64,000 nt of DNA, taken from assembly GCA_018266795.1 (NCBI GenBank), contig JAFDZV010000033.1, positions 62,001 to 126,000 of the forward strand, in the 5' to 3' direction. This DNA is from Bacteroidota bacterium (GTDB lineage Bacteria; Bacteroidota; Ignavibacteria; OLB7). Each line of letters opens with the position of its first letter. Within the stretch, counting starts at the first letter, position 1. The notes under the pieces were generated by a model, which was given only the letters and a program-made list of their open reading frames with translations, did no database searches and was not told the DNA's origin. The position numbers and the translations under genes were made by a program. This document shows, piece after piece, positions 9,889-17,821 of this stretch.

Positions 9889-10686
9889 ATGCGTCCGTGC
9901 CGGATAGCCCGGATGCCGCGGGCCCATTCCCAATCAGTTGTGGTCTACTTCTTCTCCGACGTTCATCTCGGCCTTGGTTCGCCCGCATCGAATCGCGAGC
10001 GGGAGGCGGCGCTGGGGCGCTTTCTGGCAATGATCCGCGACCGCCGGCCGGAGGCTCTCTATATCGTTGGCGATCTGTTCGATTACTGGTTCGAGTATCG
10101 CACGGTGATCCCGCGCGGGTTCTCCCGCACGATCGGCGCGCTTGCCGCGATCGTGGATGCCGGCGTGCACGTTGAGTATCTGGTAGGGAATCATGACTTC
10201 GGGCATCGTGATTTCTTCGAGAAGGAGCTGGGGATACCGGTTCACTTCGGCGATCTGGAGCGGGTGATCGCCGGGCGCCGGTGTTATCTCTCGCACGGTG
10301 ACGGGAAGGCATTCAACGATACCGGCTATCTGATTCTCAAGAAGATTCTGCGCGCCCGCATCTCCGGCGCGCTGTTCCGCCTGATGCATCCCGATATCGG
10401 GATCGGTGTGGCGGCATGGGCATCCAGACGCAGCCGTGATTACACGGCGCAGAAGAATTACGACGGCGAGCGCCCCGGCGAGTCCGACGGGCTGTATGCA
10501 TTCGCCCAGCGGAAGATCGTAGAGGAAGGGTTCGAGCTGGTGGTGATGGGGCACAGCCATCGTCCGCGGCGCGCCGATCTTCCCGGCGGCATCTACATCA
10601 ATCTCGGAACATGGCTGCGCGACCGCTCCTATCTGGTGATGGATGAATCCACGCTCGAGCTGCTCCGGTTCGAGCCGGGGAGCTGA
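9889..10686 (+). CDS. lpxH: UDP-2,3-diacylglucosamine diphosphatase-like metallophosphoesterase (LpxH type)
   Basis: This calcineurin-like metallophosphoesterase (265 aa) carries the metal-binding blocks in order: SDVHLG near residue 25, GDLFDYWFEY near 65, GNHDFGHRDFF near 102, SHGDG near 137, and GHSHRP near 222. The FDYWFEY and GxHDF signatures are typical of LpxH and its relatives, which cleave UDP-2,3-diacylglucosamine to lipid X in lipid A synthesis at the inner membrane. Translation could start at 9889 or at the second Met (9913); neither has a strong ribosome binding site. It stands alone between a terminator and the aldehyde dehydrogenase gene. A broader family role remains possible. 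Confidence 0.82.
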   Translation: MRPCRIARMPRAHSQSVVVYFFSDVHLGLGSPASNREREAALGRFLAMIRDRRPEALYIVGDLFDYWFEYRTVIPRGFSRTIGALAAIVDAGVHVEYLVGNHDFGHRDFFEKELGIPVHFGDLERVIAGRRCYLSHGDGKAFNDTGYLILKKILRARISGALFRLMHPDIGIGVAAWASRRSRDYTAQKNYDGERPGESDGLYAFAQRKIVEEGFELVVMGHSHRPRRADLPGGIYINLGTWLRDRSYLVMDESTLELLRFEPGS

Positions 10687-10947
10687 GGAAGGAGGAAGGC
10701 CGGTCGCCGGCGTCCCATCGGCAGGGAAAGGCCGGGCCGGATGGTGAGGCATCTTCGGAGCGGCCGCGTTCGGCGAGCGAGTGCACACAGTCCCGGCCGG
10801 AATTCATGCTGCGGCGTTACCGCTGCGTGTATCACTTCGTGTTTCGTTCGCTTCCCGCGATCACATCACCGCCCATCTTGTATCTTGGGCCGCCTGACGG
10901 AACGTACCGTAGAACATCTTCCGACATTTCAACAACTGCGATAGACC

Positions 10948-12465
10948 ATGAGCGAGACCCTTGCCAACGGGATGATTGCCCAGTTGAAGCCCCAGAAGAA
11001 TCAACTCGACGAGCGGGGGCTGCTCCGCTATGGGAAAATGTTGATCGACGGTGAGTGGGTTGACGCCCTCTCCGGGAAGACCTTCGAGAGCCGGTATCCC
11101 GGCAGCGGCGAGGTGATTGCGCACGTTGCTGCGGGGGATGCTGCGGATGTGGATCGTGCAGTGAAGGCGGCCCAGCGCGCCTTCACCGATGGGGATTATC
11201 GCAAGATGAACGGCGCCGATCGCGGGAGGCTTCTCTGGAATATCGCCGACCTGATGGAACGGCACATCGAGGAGCTGGCGGAACTGGAGACGCTGGACAA
11301 CGGCAAGCCGCTGGTGGAATCGTTGAAGGTTGATCTGCCGCAATCGATCGCCTGCTTCCGCTACTATGCGGGATGGGCCGGAAAGACTACCGGCGAGACG
11401 ATCGAAACGAATGCTCGCGCCAACGCGTTCGCCTACACATTGCGCGAGCCGCTGGGTGTCTGCGGCCAGATCATCCCGTGGAACTTCCCGATCCAGATGG
11501 CCGCGTGGAAACTGGCTCCGGCGATTGCCTGCGGCAACACCGTGGTGATCAAGCCGGCCGAGCAGACCTCTGTCTCGCTGCTGCGTCTCGGCGAGCTGAT
11601 GATGGAGGCGGGGCTGCCGAAGGGTGTGGTCAACATCGTGACCGGTTTCGGTGAGACCGCGGGCGCGGCGTTGGTTGCGCATCCCGGCGTGGAGAAAATT
11701 GCGTTCACCGGCTCCGTGGAGGTTGGGAAGCTTATCATGCGCCACGCCGCCGGGACGCTGAAGAAGGTGACGCTGGAACTGGGAGGCAAGTCGCCGAACA
11801 TCGTGTTCGCCGATTCGAATCTGGAGCTGGCGGCGAAGGTGGCGTTGATGGGAATCTTCTTCAACCAGGGGCAGATGTGCACGGCCGGCAGCCGCATCCT
11901 GATTGAAAGCTCCGCACGCGAACAGTTCCTGGAGGTGCTTGCCGGCCGCGCGGCGAAGATGGCGGTTGGCGACCCGTTGGATCCGAAGACGCGGATGGGC
12001 TCGCTGGTAAGCGAGGAACAGATGAATCGCGTTCTCGGCTACGTGGAGAAGGGAAAAGCGGAGGGAGCGCAGCTTCTCTCCGGCGGCGGCCGTGTCGGCA
12101 CACAGGGATATTTCGTGACGCCGACCGTGTTCGACAACGTCTCCAACGATATGACGATTGCGCGGGAGGAGATCTTCGGTCCGGTGGCCTCCGTGATCAC
12201 GTTCAACGATGCGGAGGAGGCGCTTCGCATCGCCAACGACAGTGCGTTCGGGCTCGCGTCCGCCGTATGGACAACGGACCTGAAGAAGGCGCTCACGTTC
12301 GCGCGCGGCATCAAGGCCGGCACCGTCTGGGTGAACACCTACAACATGACGGACAACGCGCTGCCGTTCGGCGGCTACAAGGATTCCGGCTTCGGCCGCG
12401 AACTTGGATCGGCCGCGCTCGATGTCTATACGCAGACCAAGACGGTCTACATCGATCTCAACTAG
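10948..12465 (+). CDS. NAD(P)-dependent aldehyde dehydrogenase
   Basis: The length of 505 aa is normal for the ALDH superfamily. Clear motifs include GQIIPWNFPIQM (cofactor site, ~173-184), KPAEQTS, FTGSVEVGK, and the catalytic Glu277 in LELGGKSPNIVF. The catalytic Cys311 lies in FFNQGQMCTAGSR. Near the C-terminus are EEIFGPVASV and a PFGGYKDSGFGRE motif. It oxidises an aldehyde to the acid in the cytoplasm; the class is closest to retinal/betaine/general ALDHs, and the substrate cannot be told. The gene is monocistronic, with a bidirectional-looking hairpin about 300 bases downstream. The sequence TGTATCTTGGG lies 68 bases upstream of the start. Confidence 0.95.
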   Translation: MSETLANGMIAQLKPQKNQLDERGLLRYGKMLIDGEWVDALSGKTFESRYPGSGEVIAHVAAGDAADVDRAVKAAQRAFTDGDYRKMNGADRGRLLWNIADLMERHIEELAELETLDNGKPLVESLKVDLPQSIACFRYYAGWAGKTTGETIETNARANAFAYTLREPLGVCGQIIPWNFPIQMAAWKLAPAIACGNTVVIKPAEQTSVSLLRLGELMMEAGLPKGVVNIVTGFGETAGAALVAHPGVEKIAFTGSVEVGKLIMRHAAGTLKKVTLELGGKSPNIVFADSNLELAAKVALMGIFFNQGQMCTAGSRILIESSAREQFLEVLAGRAAKMAVGDPLDPKTRMGSLVSEEQMNRVLGYVEKGKAEGAQLLSGGGRVGTQGYFVTPTVFDNVSNDMTIAREEIFGPVASVITFNDAEEALRIANDSAFGLASAVWTTDLKKALTFARGIKAGTVWVNTYNMTDNALPFGGYKDSGFGRELGSAALDVYTQTKTVYIDLN

Positions 12466-12869
12466 GGATTTCTACCAGGCTCGATCACGTGGCGGCCTGG
12501 TTCCTGGGACGCCCCGCTACGCACGACTGCGATGGCGACCGGGCATTGAAGTCCCTCCGCATGGTCATCGCGGGGCCATCAACCCCGACTGCGTCAAGGT
12601 TTCCCTCGGCAATGCCCCCCGGTGGTCTGCGCGAGTCCCGACCACGATCGATGTATGTGGTTCCCACTGCCTGCTGTTCGTTAGCAGGCGAGTGCAGCAA
12701 GGCCGTGGCACCGCGAAGCCGCTTCGAAGGCTATCCGTGCAGTCGCAGCACGTCGAGTCAAGCGCTCCCATGCTCGAGCCATGGGAGCGCTTTCGTTGAT
12801 GCTTGTGCGGTGCGTGCCGCATGGTTTGGACATTCCGCATCTGCCGCGCGGCTTACCGGCTGCAGGACG
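12466..12869. other. Gene-free stretch between the aldehyde dehydrogenase and the exonuclease
   Basis: This 404-base interval lies between two converging genes. Apart from the strong hairpin at 12760-12792 I see no gene, RNA or repeat. Short open frames here lack ribosome binding sites and family character. Confidence 0.6.
12760..12792. terminator. Bidirectional hairpin terminator
   Basis: A 13-bp perfect stem (AAGCGCTCCCATG / CATGGGAGCGCTT) with a seven-base loop is followed by TCGTTG on the plus strand. It lies between converging genes and could stop transcripts from both sides. Confidence 0.75.
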
Positions 12870-13430
12870 TCATCGTGCGGAATATGCACCTCCGGCGCGC
12901 AGTACCTCCTGCCACAACGCGGCGGCGTTGCGTGCATCGTCGATGGCGCGGTGGCGATTCAGCGGTGCCGGAAGCTCCGCGATCTCCAGCGCGCGTTCCA
13001 TGTTGACCCCCCGGCCAACGAAGGCGTCGCTGAATGCCGGCTTGATGTTGATGTACTCGTCGTCGAACGGATACGGCAGGCGATGGAATGCACATGCCTG
13101 GCGCAGCAGATAGCGGTCGAAGGCGCCCCATGAACAGAGCGTGCACTGCGCCGGCTCCCTGAGCCACGCCACGAAGTTCGCGAGAGCTTCCGGGAAGGCC
13201 GGAGCGGTGTCCACGTCCTGCTGGGTAATCGATGTGAGCCGCGTACAGTACTGGCTGAGCCGTGGATAGCGTGTAGGGCGCACAAATGTCTGGAACTCGT
13301 CGAGGATGCGTCTGGTGGAGTATTCCATGCGGATGCATCCGAACTCAATGATCTCTTCGTCGCTGCGGCGATTCGCCTCCGGCCAGCAGGTGGCTTCGAA
13401 GTCGAGAACGATGTAGTACTGTTTTGCGAT
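12870..13430 (-). CDS. 3'-5' exonuclease, DEDDh family, apparent AUC start
   Basis: The protein would have 186 aa. It belongs to the DnaQ-like DEDDh fold (ERI-1/KapD-like group). ExoI is seen as LDFEATCW (Asp10, Glu12), followed by EIIEFG. ExoII surrounds WGAFDRYLL, and ExoIII is HRAIDDARNAA near the C-terminus. The reading frame for the essential ExoI block has no ATG, GTG or TTG before it: the upstream stop is at about 13443. The likely start is ATC at 13430, six bases after GGGAGAG. The first ATG in frame (13328) would remove the catalytic Asp and Glu. It may be a true AUC start, a mutation or a sequencing error. Substrate may be RNA or DNA. Confidence 0.8.
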   Translation of the reverse strand: MAKQYYIVLDFEATCWPEANRRSDEEIIEFGCIRMEYSTRRILDEFQTFVRPTRYPRLSQYCTRLTSITQQDVDTAPAFPEALANFVAWLREPAQCTLCSWGAFDRYLLRQACAFHRLPYPFDDEYINIKPAFSDAFVGRGVNMERALEIAELPAPLNRHRAIDDARNAAALWQEVLRAGGAYSAR

Positions 13431-13662
13431 AGGGCTCTCCCGATTTCAGTATGATCGGGCAAGTTAGAAAGGGCTGTCTCGCTGCGAAAGCACATTGACA
13501 TGCCGCATCGCCGAGGAAACGATGTGTCACGAGAAGCGGTGTGGGAAGGGCGGCGCGCCTGCTGCGAAGATTTCGTGGCATTTCTTCGGTGCGAGGTTTT
13601 GAAATGCAGGGGCTTTGGTAGTAGATTCTTTCAATGTTTGCAGATGAACCAGGAGGAATACG

Positions 13663-14226
13663 ATGGCAGTAACCGGCTTAGGTACAATGCGCGAAGAGCT
13701 TCAGGGCACTTCGGTGGACGCATTGTTCCAGCGTGGTGAGGCGGACCGATTACTGGCGCGCCCGAAGGCGCAGGAGGACTTGGAGAAGATTGCGAAGTCC
13801 GAACGAAGTGATCATCGCTTGCGTGTTCTTGCACACGAATTGCTCGTGATGTCCGGCAAAAACCCCGATCAGCGGATGGTTCGCATTTATTGCGAGGCCA
13901 TATCCGGCGCGTTCATGCACAACTGGTGGGCGCTGCCGGGGCATCATCTCGGCAAGTTCGGCAGCACGCTCGTGCGGTTCGGTGAAGCCGCTCTGCCATA
14001 TCTTCTGAAAGAGATGGATGATCCGGCGCTTCTCACGTATCTGGGGCCGGATGCCCCGGTCAACAGGGAATACCGGTACTGTGTGGGCGATCTCGCGCTG
14101 TATCTGGCGTCGCAGATCGGTGGGTTCGAATTCTCCGACGCCAAGGAGCCGGAAGTGCGCGAGGCGGCCCGGATGCAGTACATGAAAGACCTCTCGGAGA
14201 AACTCGCAAACGTCAAGCGCAAGTAG
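13663..14226 (+). CDS. Hypothetical protein, 187 aa
   Basis: I do not recognise this protein. It has a strong ribosome binding site (AGGAGG, seven bases before the ATG), which supports the start. The sequence is rich in Leu, Glu, Lys and Ala and appears almost wholly alpha-helical, with segments such as LRVLAHELLVMSG and GEAALPYLLKEMDDP that look like HEAT/ARM-type helical pairs. It has no signal peptide or transmembrane segment, so it should be cytoplasmic. A Lys-rich tail (LANVKRK) ends it. It is divergent from the exonuclease and followed by 490 bases without a gene. Confidence 0.75.
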   Translation: MAVTGLGTMREELQGTSVDALFQRGEADRLLARPKAQEDLEKIAKSERSDHRLRVLAHELLVMSGKNPDQRMVRIYCEAISGAFMHNWWALPGHHLGKFGSTLVRFGEAALPYLLKEMDDPALLTYLGPDAPVNREYRYCVGDLALYLASQIGGFEFSDAKEPEVREAARMQYMKDLSEKLANVKRK

Positions 14227-14716
14227 GATCGATCATCCTCGCCTCCGGGGCGATTCCTCCCACATCTCCCGCCGCAGCATTTGTGCGCCTCGCTTCCGGC
14301 GCCATCGGCAGCCCGAGCCCTGCTTCCTGATCGGCCCCGCAAACGATGTCCGGAAGACCTGCGGCGCACGTTGTCATCCGGCCCCACTCGCAGCAGAACA
14401 CTCAGAGCGTTACCAGCGGAACGCCGCGATGCCGCCATGTATATCCGGCAGCGGAGCCGCGCGTCCAATCGTTGCCGTTCGGCGGCGGGGCCATGCCGCG
14501 CGACATCCCGGCGAGGCTGCGCGCACGCCGCAATATCGCGAAGCGATAATCGGCCGATGTGTTGTGCACACCGGCTCACTTCTGTAGATTCTGAACGCAT
14601 TCGCCTGCATGAGGCCAGGGTCCAGCCTCTCCTGCTCGCAGGCCTCTCTGCCGGATATCTCCCATATCCAACGCCGAGGTCCAATCGGATCGTAGTTGCT
14701 TTATCCACGGAGATCC
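14227..14716. other. Gene-free stretch before the T9SS protein gene
   Basis: This 490-base interval shows no gene that I can support. Several frames are open on both strands, but they have no family character and no ribosome binding sites. It must contain the promoter for the gene at 14717. Confidence 0.55.
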
Positions 14717-15598
14717 ATGAAAACCGTATCTACCATTCTGTTGAAACGTGGCATGGCGCTGGCTGCAGCGTCCATCGTTGCGGCGGCGGCGCATGCGATC
14801 GCTCAGGTACCGGGAAACTCCGGCATGTACGACAACGGCGCCAACCCCTTGAACGCGCAACGGCGCAGCGCGGTTGTACAGGGAACACGAGCCGCATCGG
14901 ACGTCATCTGGGTGATGCCGTCCATCAATACCGATCCGCACAATCGTGGCATTCATCTCCCCATCACCCTTCAGAATCCCAACGGCAGAACAATCTGCGA
15001 TCCCAACTCACTCCAGATGACGGTTGCTTATGATGCGACGGTCTTCTTCATCCGTTCGGTTACGCGCGGAACGATTGTGAGCAAGACGCTGGGGCACGAC
15101 ACGGTCTACGTCACGATCTCGTTCGCCGGCGCCGCACCGGTAACCGACGGCGTGTTCACCGAGCTCGTTGGTGACGTGCTGGTTGGCAGCGAACAGTCCA
15201 CCACGCTCGATATCGTTTCGCTGACATGCGCCGGGGCACCGGTCAACGATTCACTGCAGGAGGGTCTGCTTTATCTGGGCCCGGGCTTCTGCGAGAATGG
15301 AAGCGACCGATTGCTGATCTATACCGCCGGGCTGAAGATCAACAAGATTGCCCCCAACCCCACACGCGGCGCCGTTACCGTGGATGTCACCACAATGGAA
15401 GTGGTGGAGACATGGCTCGAAGTGTATGCGATGAACGGGAACCGAATCTTCGCGACCTCCTGGACGCCTGCCAGTGAGCAGGAGAGCGATATGAAGCGGG
15501 AGATCGTATTGCCGGCCGACATTCCCAGCGGCACCTACAGAATGGTGCTACGTACGCCGGAACGGAGCGATGTACAATCTCTCATCATCTCGAAGTAA
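14717..15598 (+). CDS. Exported protein with T9SS C-terminal sorting domain
   Basis: The protein has 293 aa. I chose the ATG at 14717 because it gives a signal peptide (KTVSTILLKRG..ALAAASIVAAAAHAIAQ). The central part is beta-rich, with the segments GIHLPITLQNPNGRTICDPNS and TLDIVSLTCAGAPVND; it may be a cohesin-like or immunoglobulin-like fold, but I do not recognise the family. The C-terminal ~80 residues (INKIAPNPTRGAVTVDV, VYAMNGNRIF, PSGTYRMVLRT, SLIISK) form a T9SS type-A sorting domain. The stop lies 15 bases before the OmpA gene, so the two probably form an operon. Confidence 0.82.
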   Translation: MKTVSTILLKRGMALAAASIVAAAAHAIAQVPGNSGMYDNGANPLNAQRRSAVVQGTRAASDVIWVMPSINTDPHNRGIHLPITLQNPNGRTICDPNSLQMTVAYDATVFFIRSVTRGTIVSKTLGHDTVYVTISFAGAAPVTDGVFTELVGDVLVGSEQSTTLDIVSLTCAGAPVNDSLQEGLLYLGPGFCENGSDRLLIYTAGLKINKIAPNPTRGAVTVDVTTMEVVETWLEVYAMNGNRIFATSWTPASEQESDMKREIVLPADIPSGTYRMVLRTPERSDVQSLIISK

Positions 15599-15613
15599 CA
15601 GGGGATCGTAGCC

Positions 15614-17626
15614 ATGATGAACGTATTGCGTCGCTGCGGTCAACCCGGACTCGAGCGCTTGCGATCGGGAGCGCTTGCGATGGCGCTTGCGATGCTCGCC
15701 GCAGGTTCGCTGCGTGCGCAGGAGGCACTGGACACCACGGGGACACGTGTGGGAATTTTCGGTGCCTACCAGCTCGTGCAACAGCAGGCCACGATAATCG
15801 GCATTCCCGGTGTGCCCACGTGCTCGCCCGGGTTCTCCAGCGGCAACGGTTCCGGGTTCGCAGCGGGTGTGCTGGGGCAGTGGCGTTCCAGCAGCATGTT
15901 TGCGCTGCAGGCCCGCCTGGGGTATTCCACCGGCACTACCACGTTGCGGGTACAGGAAAACATCGGCAACGCTCTGGACAACGGAGAGGTGGTGATCGCC
16001 ACAACAGAGCACCGTCTGAAGACCACGCTCGGCCTCATCGATCTGGAACCTCGCCTGGTGGTCCGTCCGTTCTCGTTCCCGGTCTCGCTGAACCTCGGTG
16101 TTCAATTCGGGATCGTCAGCTCCTTTACCTACGATCAGGAGGAGGCGATCATCTCCCCAACCAATGTGCGATTCACCGGCGGTCTGGTTCGGAACCATTT
16201 TACCGGGAAGGTGCCGGATGCCCCCGGCGTCCAGTTCTCCGGCCTGGTGGGGTTCAGCTACGAACTGCCGCTCTCGCCGAAGGTGTCGTTCAGTCCGGAG
16301 GTGACGTACTACCGCTCCTTCTCGCAACTGGTGAGCGACTCCAACTGGTACGCTCACGGCCTTCGCGTCGGCTTCTCGATGACCTACACGCTGAACTCGG
16401 CGCATACCTTCGCCGACAGCACCGGGCCCTCGAAGATGCTCTCGGCAACGGTGGCCGCGGTAAAGCTTTCGGACGACGAGCAGTCCGGCGCGCAGATGTC
16501 CAAGATGCATGTGGAGGAGTTCGTTGCTCCGCAACTGCGGCCGCTGCTCAACTTCATGTTCTTCGACGAAGGCTCCGCCGATATTCCGTCGCGCTACGAC
16601 CGGCTGACGCCGCAGGAGGCCGCGAGCTTCGACATGAGCCGGCTGCAGAATCTGGAGGTGTTGCCAACCTACTACCAGATGCTGAACGTGATCGGCCTGC
16701 GGATGCAGAAGAATCCAGCGGCAACGCTGACGTTGATCGGATGCAATGCCGACGCCGGTGAGGAGCGGGGGAAGGTGGATCTCTCACGCAGGCGGGCCGA
16801 GTCCGTGCGCAACTATCTGCGCGATGTCTGGAAGGTCGGTGAGGACAGGCTGAAGGTGGAGGCGCGCGGCCTTCCGGAGAAGCCCTCCGGATCCACGCCG
16901 GACGGCATGGAGGAGAACCGGCGTGTGGAGATTCGTTCCAGCGCTCCGGAGATCCTGGAACCGGTGTTCGTTGTGGACACGGCATTGACCACCGATCCCG
17001 CCGCCGTGCGCTTCATCACCGAGGTTGCGTCGGAGGTGGGTGTTGAGCAGTGGAAGCTGGTTGCCTCGCAGGGCGATCACGAGCTGAAGACGTTCGCCGG
17101 CAACGGCTCCGTACCGCATACACTGGACTGGGGGCTGCAGAGCGAACGCGCCTCGATTCCGCGCGGCTCACAGAAATTGAATTATCGTCTGGAGGTAACC
17201 GATTCGGTGAAGAACCGGTTCGTGACGCCGATGGGATCCATCGGAGTTGAACAGATGACCGTGAAGAAGAAGCGCGAGGAGGGGCTGGCGGACAAGGAGA
17301 TCAACAAGTTCAGCCTGATTCTCTTCGAGTACGGCAAGTCCGAGATCAGCGACGCCAACCGCAAGATCGTGGAGTTCATCAGGCAGAAGATCGATCCGAA
17401 CGCAAAGGTGCTGGTGACCGGACATACGGACCGGGCCGGCGACGCGGCGGTGAACCAGCGGCTTTCCGAGGAGCGTGCGCGCTCAACTGCGCGGGCACTC
17501 GGCGTGCCGAATGCCGATGTGAAGGGGCTGGGCGAATCCATCCTGCTCTACAACAACGATCTTCCGGAGGGGCGCTTCTACTGCCGCGTGGTAAACGTGG
17601 TGGTGGAGACGCAGATCGGACAGTAG
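15614..17626 (+). CDS. OmpA-family outer-membrane protein with N-terminal beta-barrel-like region
   Basis: The protein has 670 aa with an N-terminal signal (LAMALAMLAAGSLRAQ). Residues ~45-260 alternate hydrophobic and aromatic residues as in an outer-membrane barrel of the PorT/OmpA type (VGIFGAYQLV, WRSSSMFALQARLGYS, GLRVGFSMTYTL). Two OmpA-like peptidoglycan-binding segments follow. The first, near 300-430, includes TLIGCNADAGEERGKVDLSRRRAESV; the second, near 550-640, includes FEYGKSEIS, VTGHTDRAGDAA and RLSEERARSTA. It probably links the outer membrane to peptidoglycan. It follows the T9SS protein gene by 15 bases and ends with a terminator. Two ATGs are adjacent at the start (15614 and 15617). 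Confidence 0.88.
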   Translation: MMNVLRRCGQPGLERLRSGALAMALAMLAAGSLRAQEALDTTGTRVGIFGAYQLVQQQATIIGIPGVPTCSPGFSSGNGSGFAAGVLGQWRSSSMFALQARLGYSTGTTTLRVQENIGNALDNGEVVIATTEHRLKTTLGLIDLEPRLVVRPFSFPVSLNLGVQFGIVSSFTYDQEEAIISPTNVRFTGGLVRNHFTGKVPDAPGVQFSGLVGFSYELPLSPKVSFSPEVTYYRSFSQLVSDSNWYAHGLRVGFSMTYTLNSAHTFADSTGPSKMLSATVAAVKLSDDEQSGAQMSKMHVEEFVAPQLRPLLNFMFFDEGSADIPSRYDRLTPQEAASFDMSRLQNLEVLPTYYQMLNVIGLRMQKNPAATLTLIGCNADAGEERGKVDLSRRRAESVRNYLRDVWKVGEDRLKVEARGLPEKPSGSTPDGMEENRRVEIRSSAPEILEPVFVVDTALTTDPAAVRFITEVASEVGVEQWKLVASQGDHELKTFAGNGSVPHTLDWGLQSERASIPRGSQKLNYRLEVTDSVKNRFVTPMGSIGVEQMTVKKKREEGLADKEINKFSLILFEYGKSEISDANRKIVEFIRQKIDPNAKVLVTGHTDRAGDAAVNQRLSEERARSTARALGVPNADVKGLGESILLYNNDLPEGRFYCRVVNVVVETQIGQ

Positions 17627-17682
17627 CCGCCCGGTTCCGTCTACCGAAGGGCAGGTGCTGCAGCGCCTCCACGAAATATGAG

Positions 17683-17716
17683 CGGGCGCCACGATGCATT
17701 GTCATCGTGGCGCCCG
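17683..17716 (+). terminator. Hairpin terminator after the OmpA gene
   Basis: A 14-bp perfect stem (CGGGCGCCACGATG / CATCGTGGCGCCCG) with a six-base loop is followed by TTTG. It lies 57 bases after the stop at 17626. Confidence 0.85.
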
Positions 17717-17821
17717 TTTGCATAACTTCAACCTTGCCCTGCTCCACGAATCCCGGCATCTTCAACATGAACAATGCACCGGTTCACTCTCTCGGTGCGT
17801 GCCCTATTTCCGGTTAACCGT

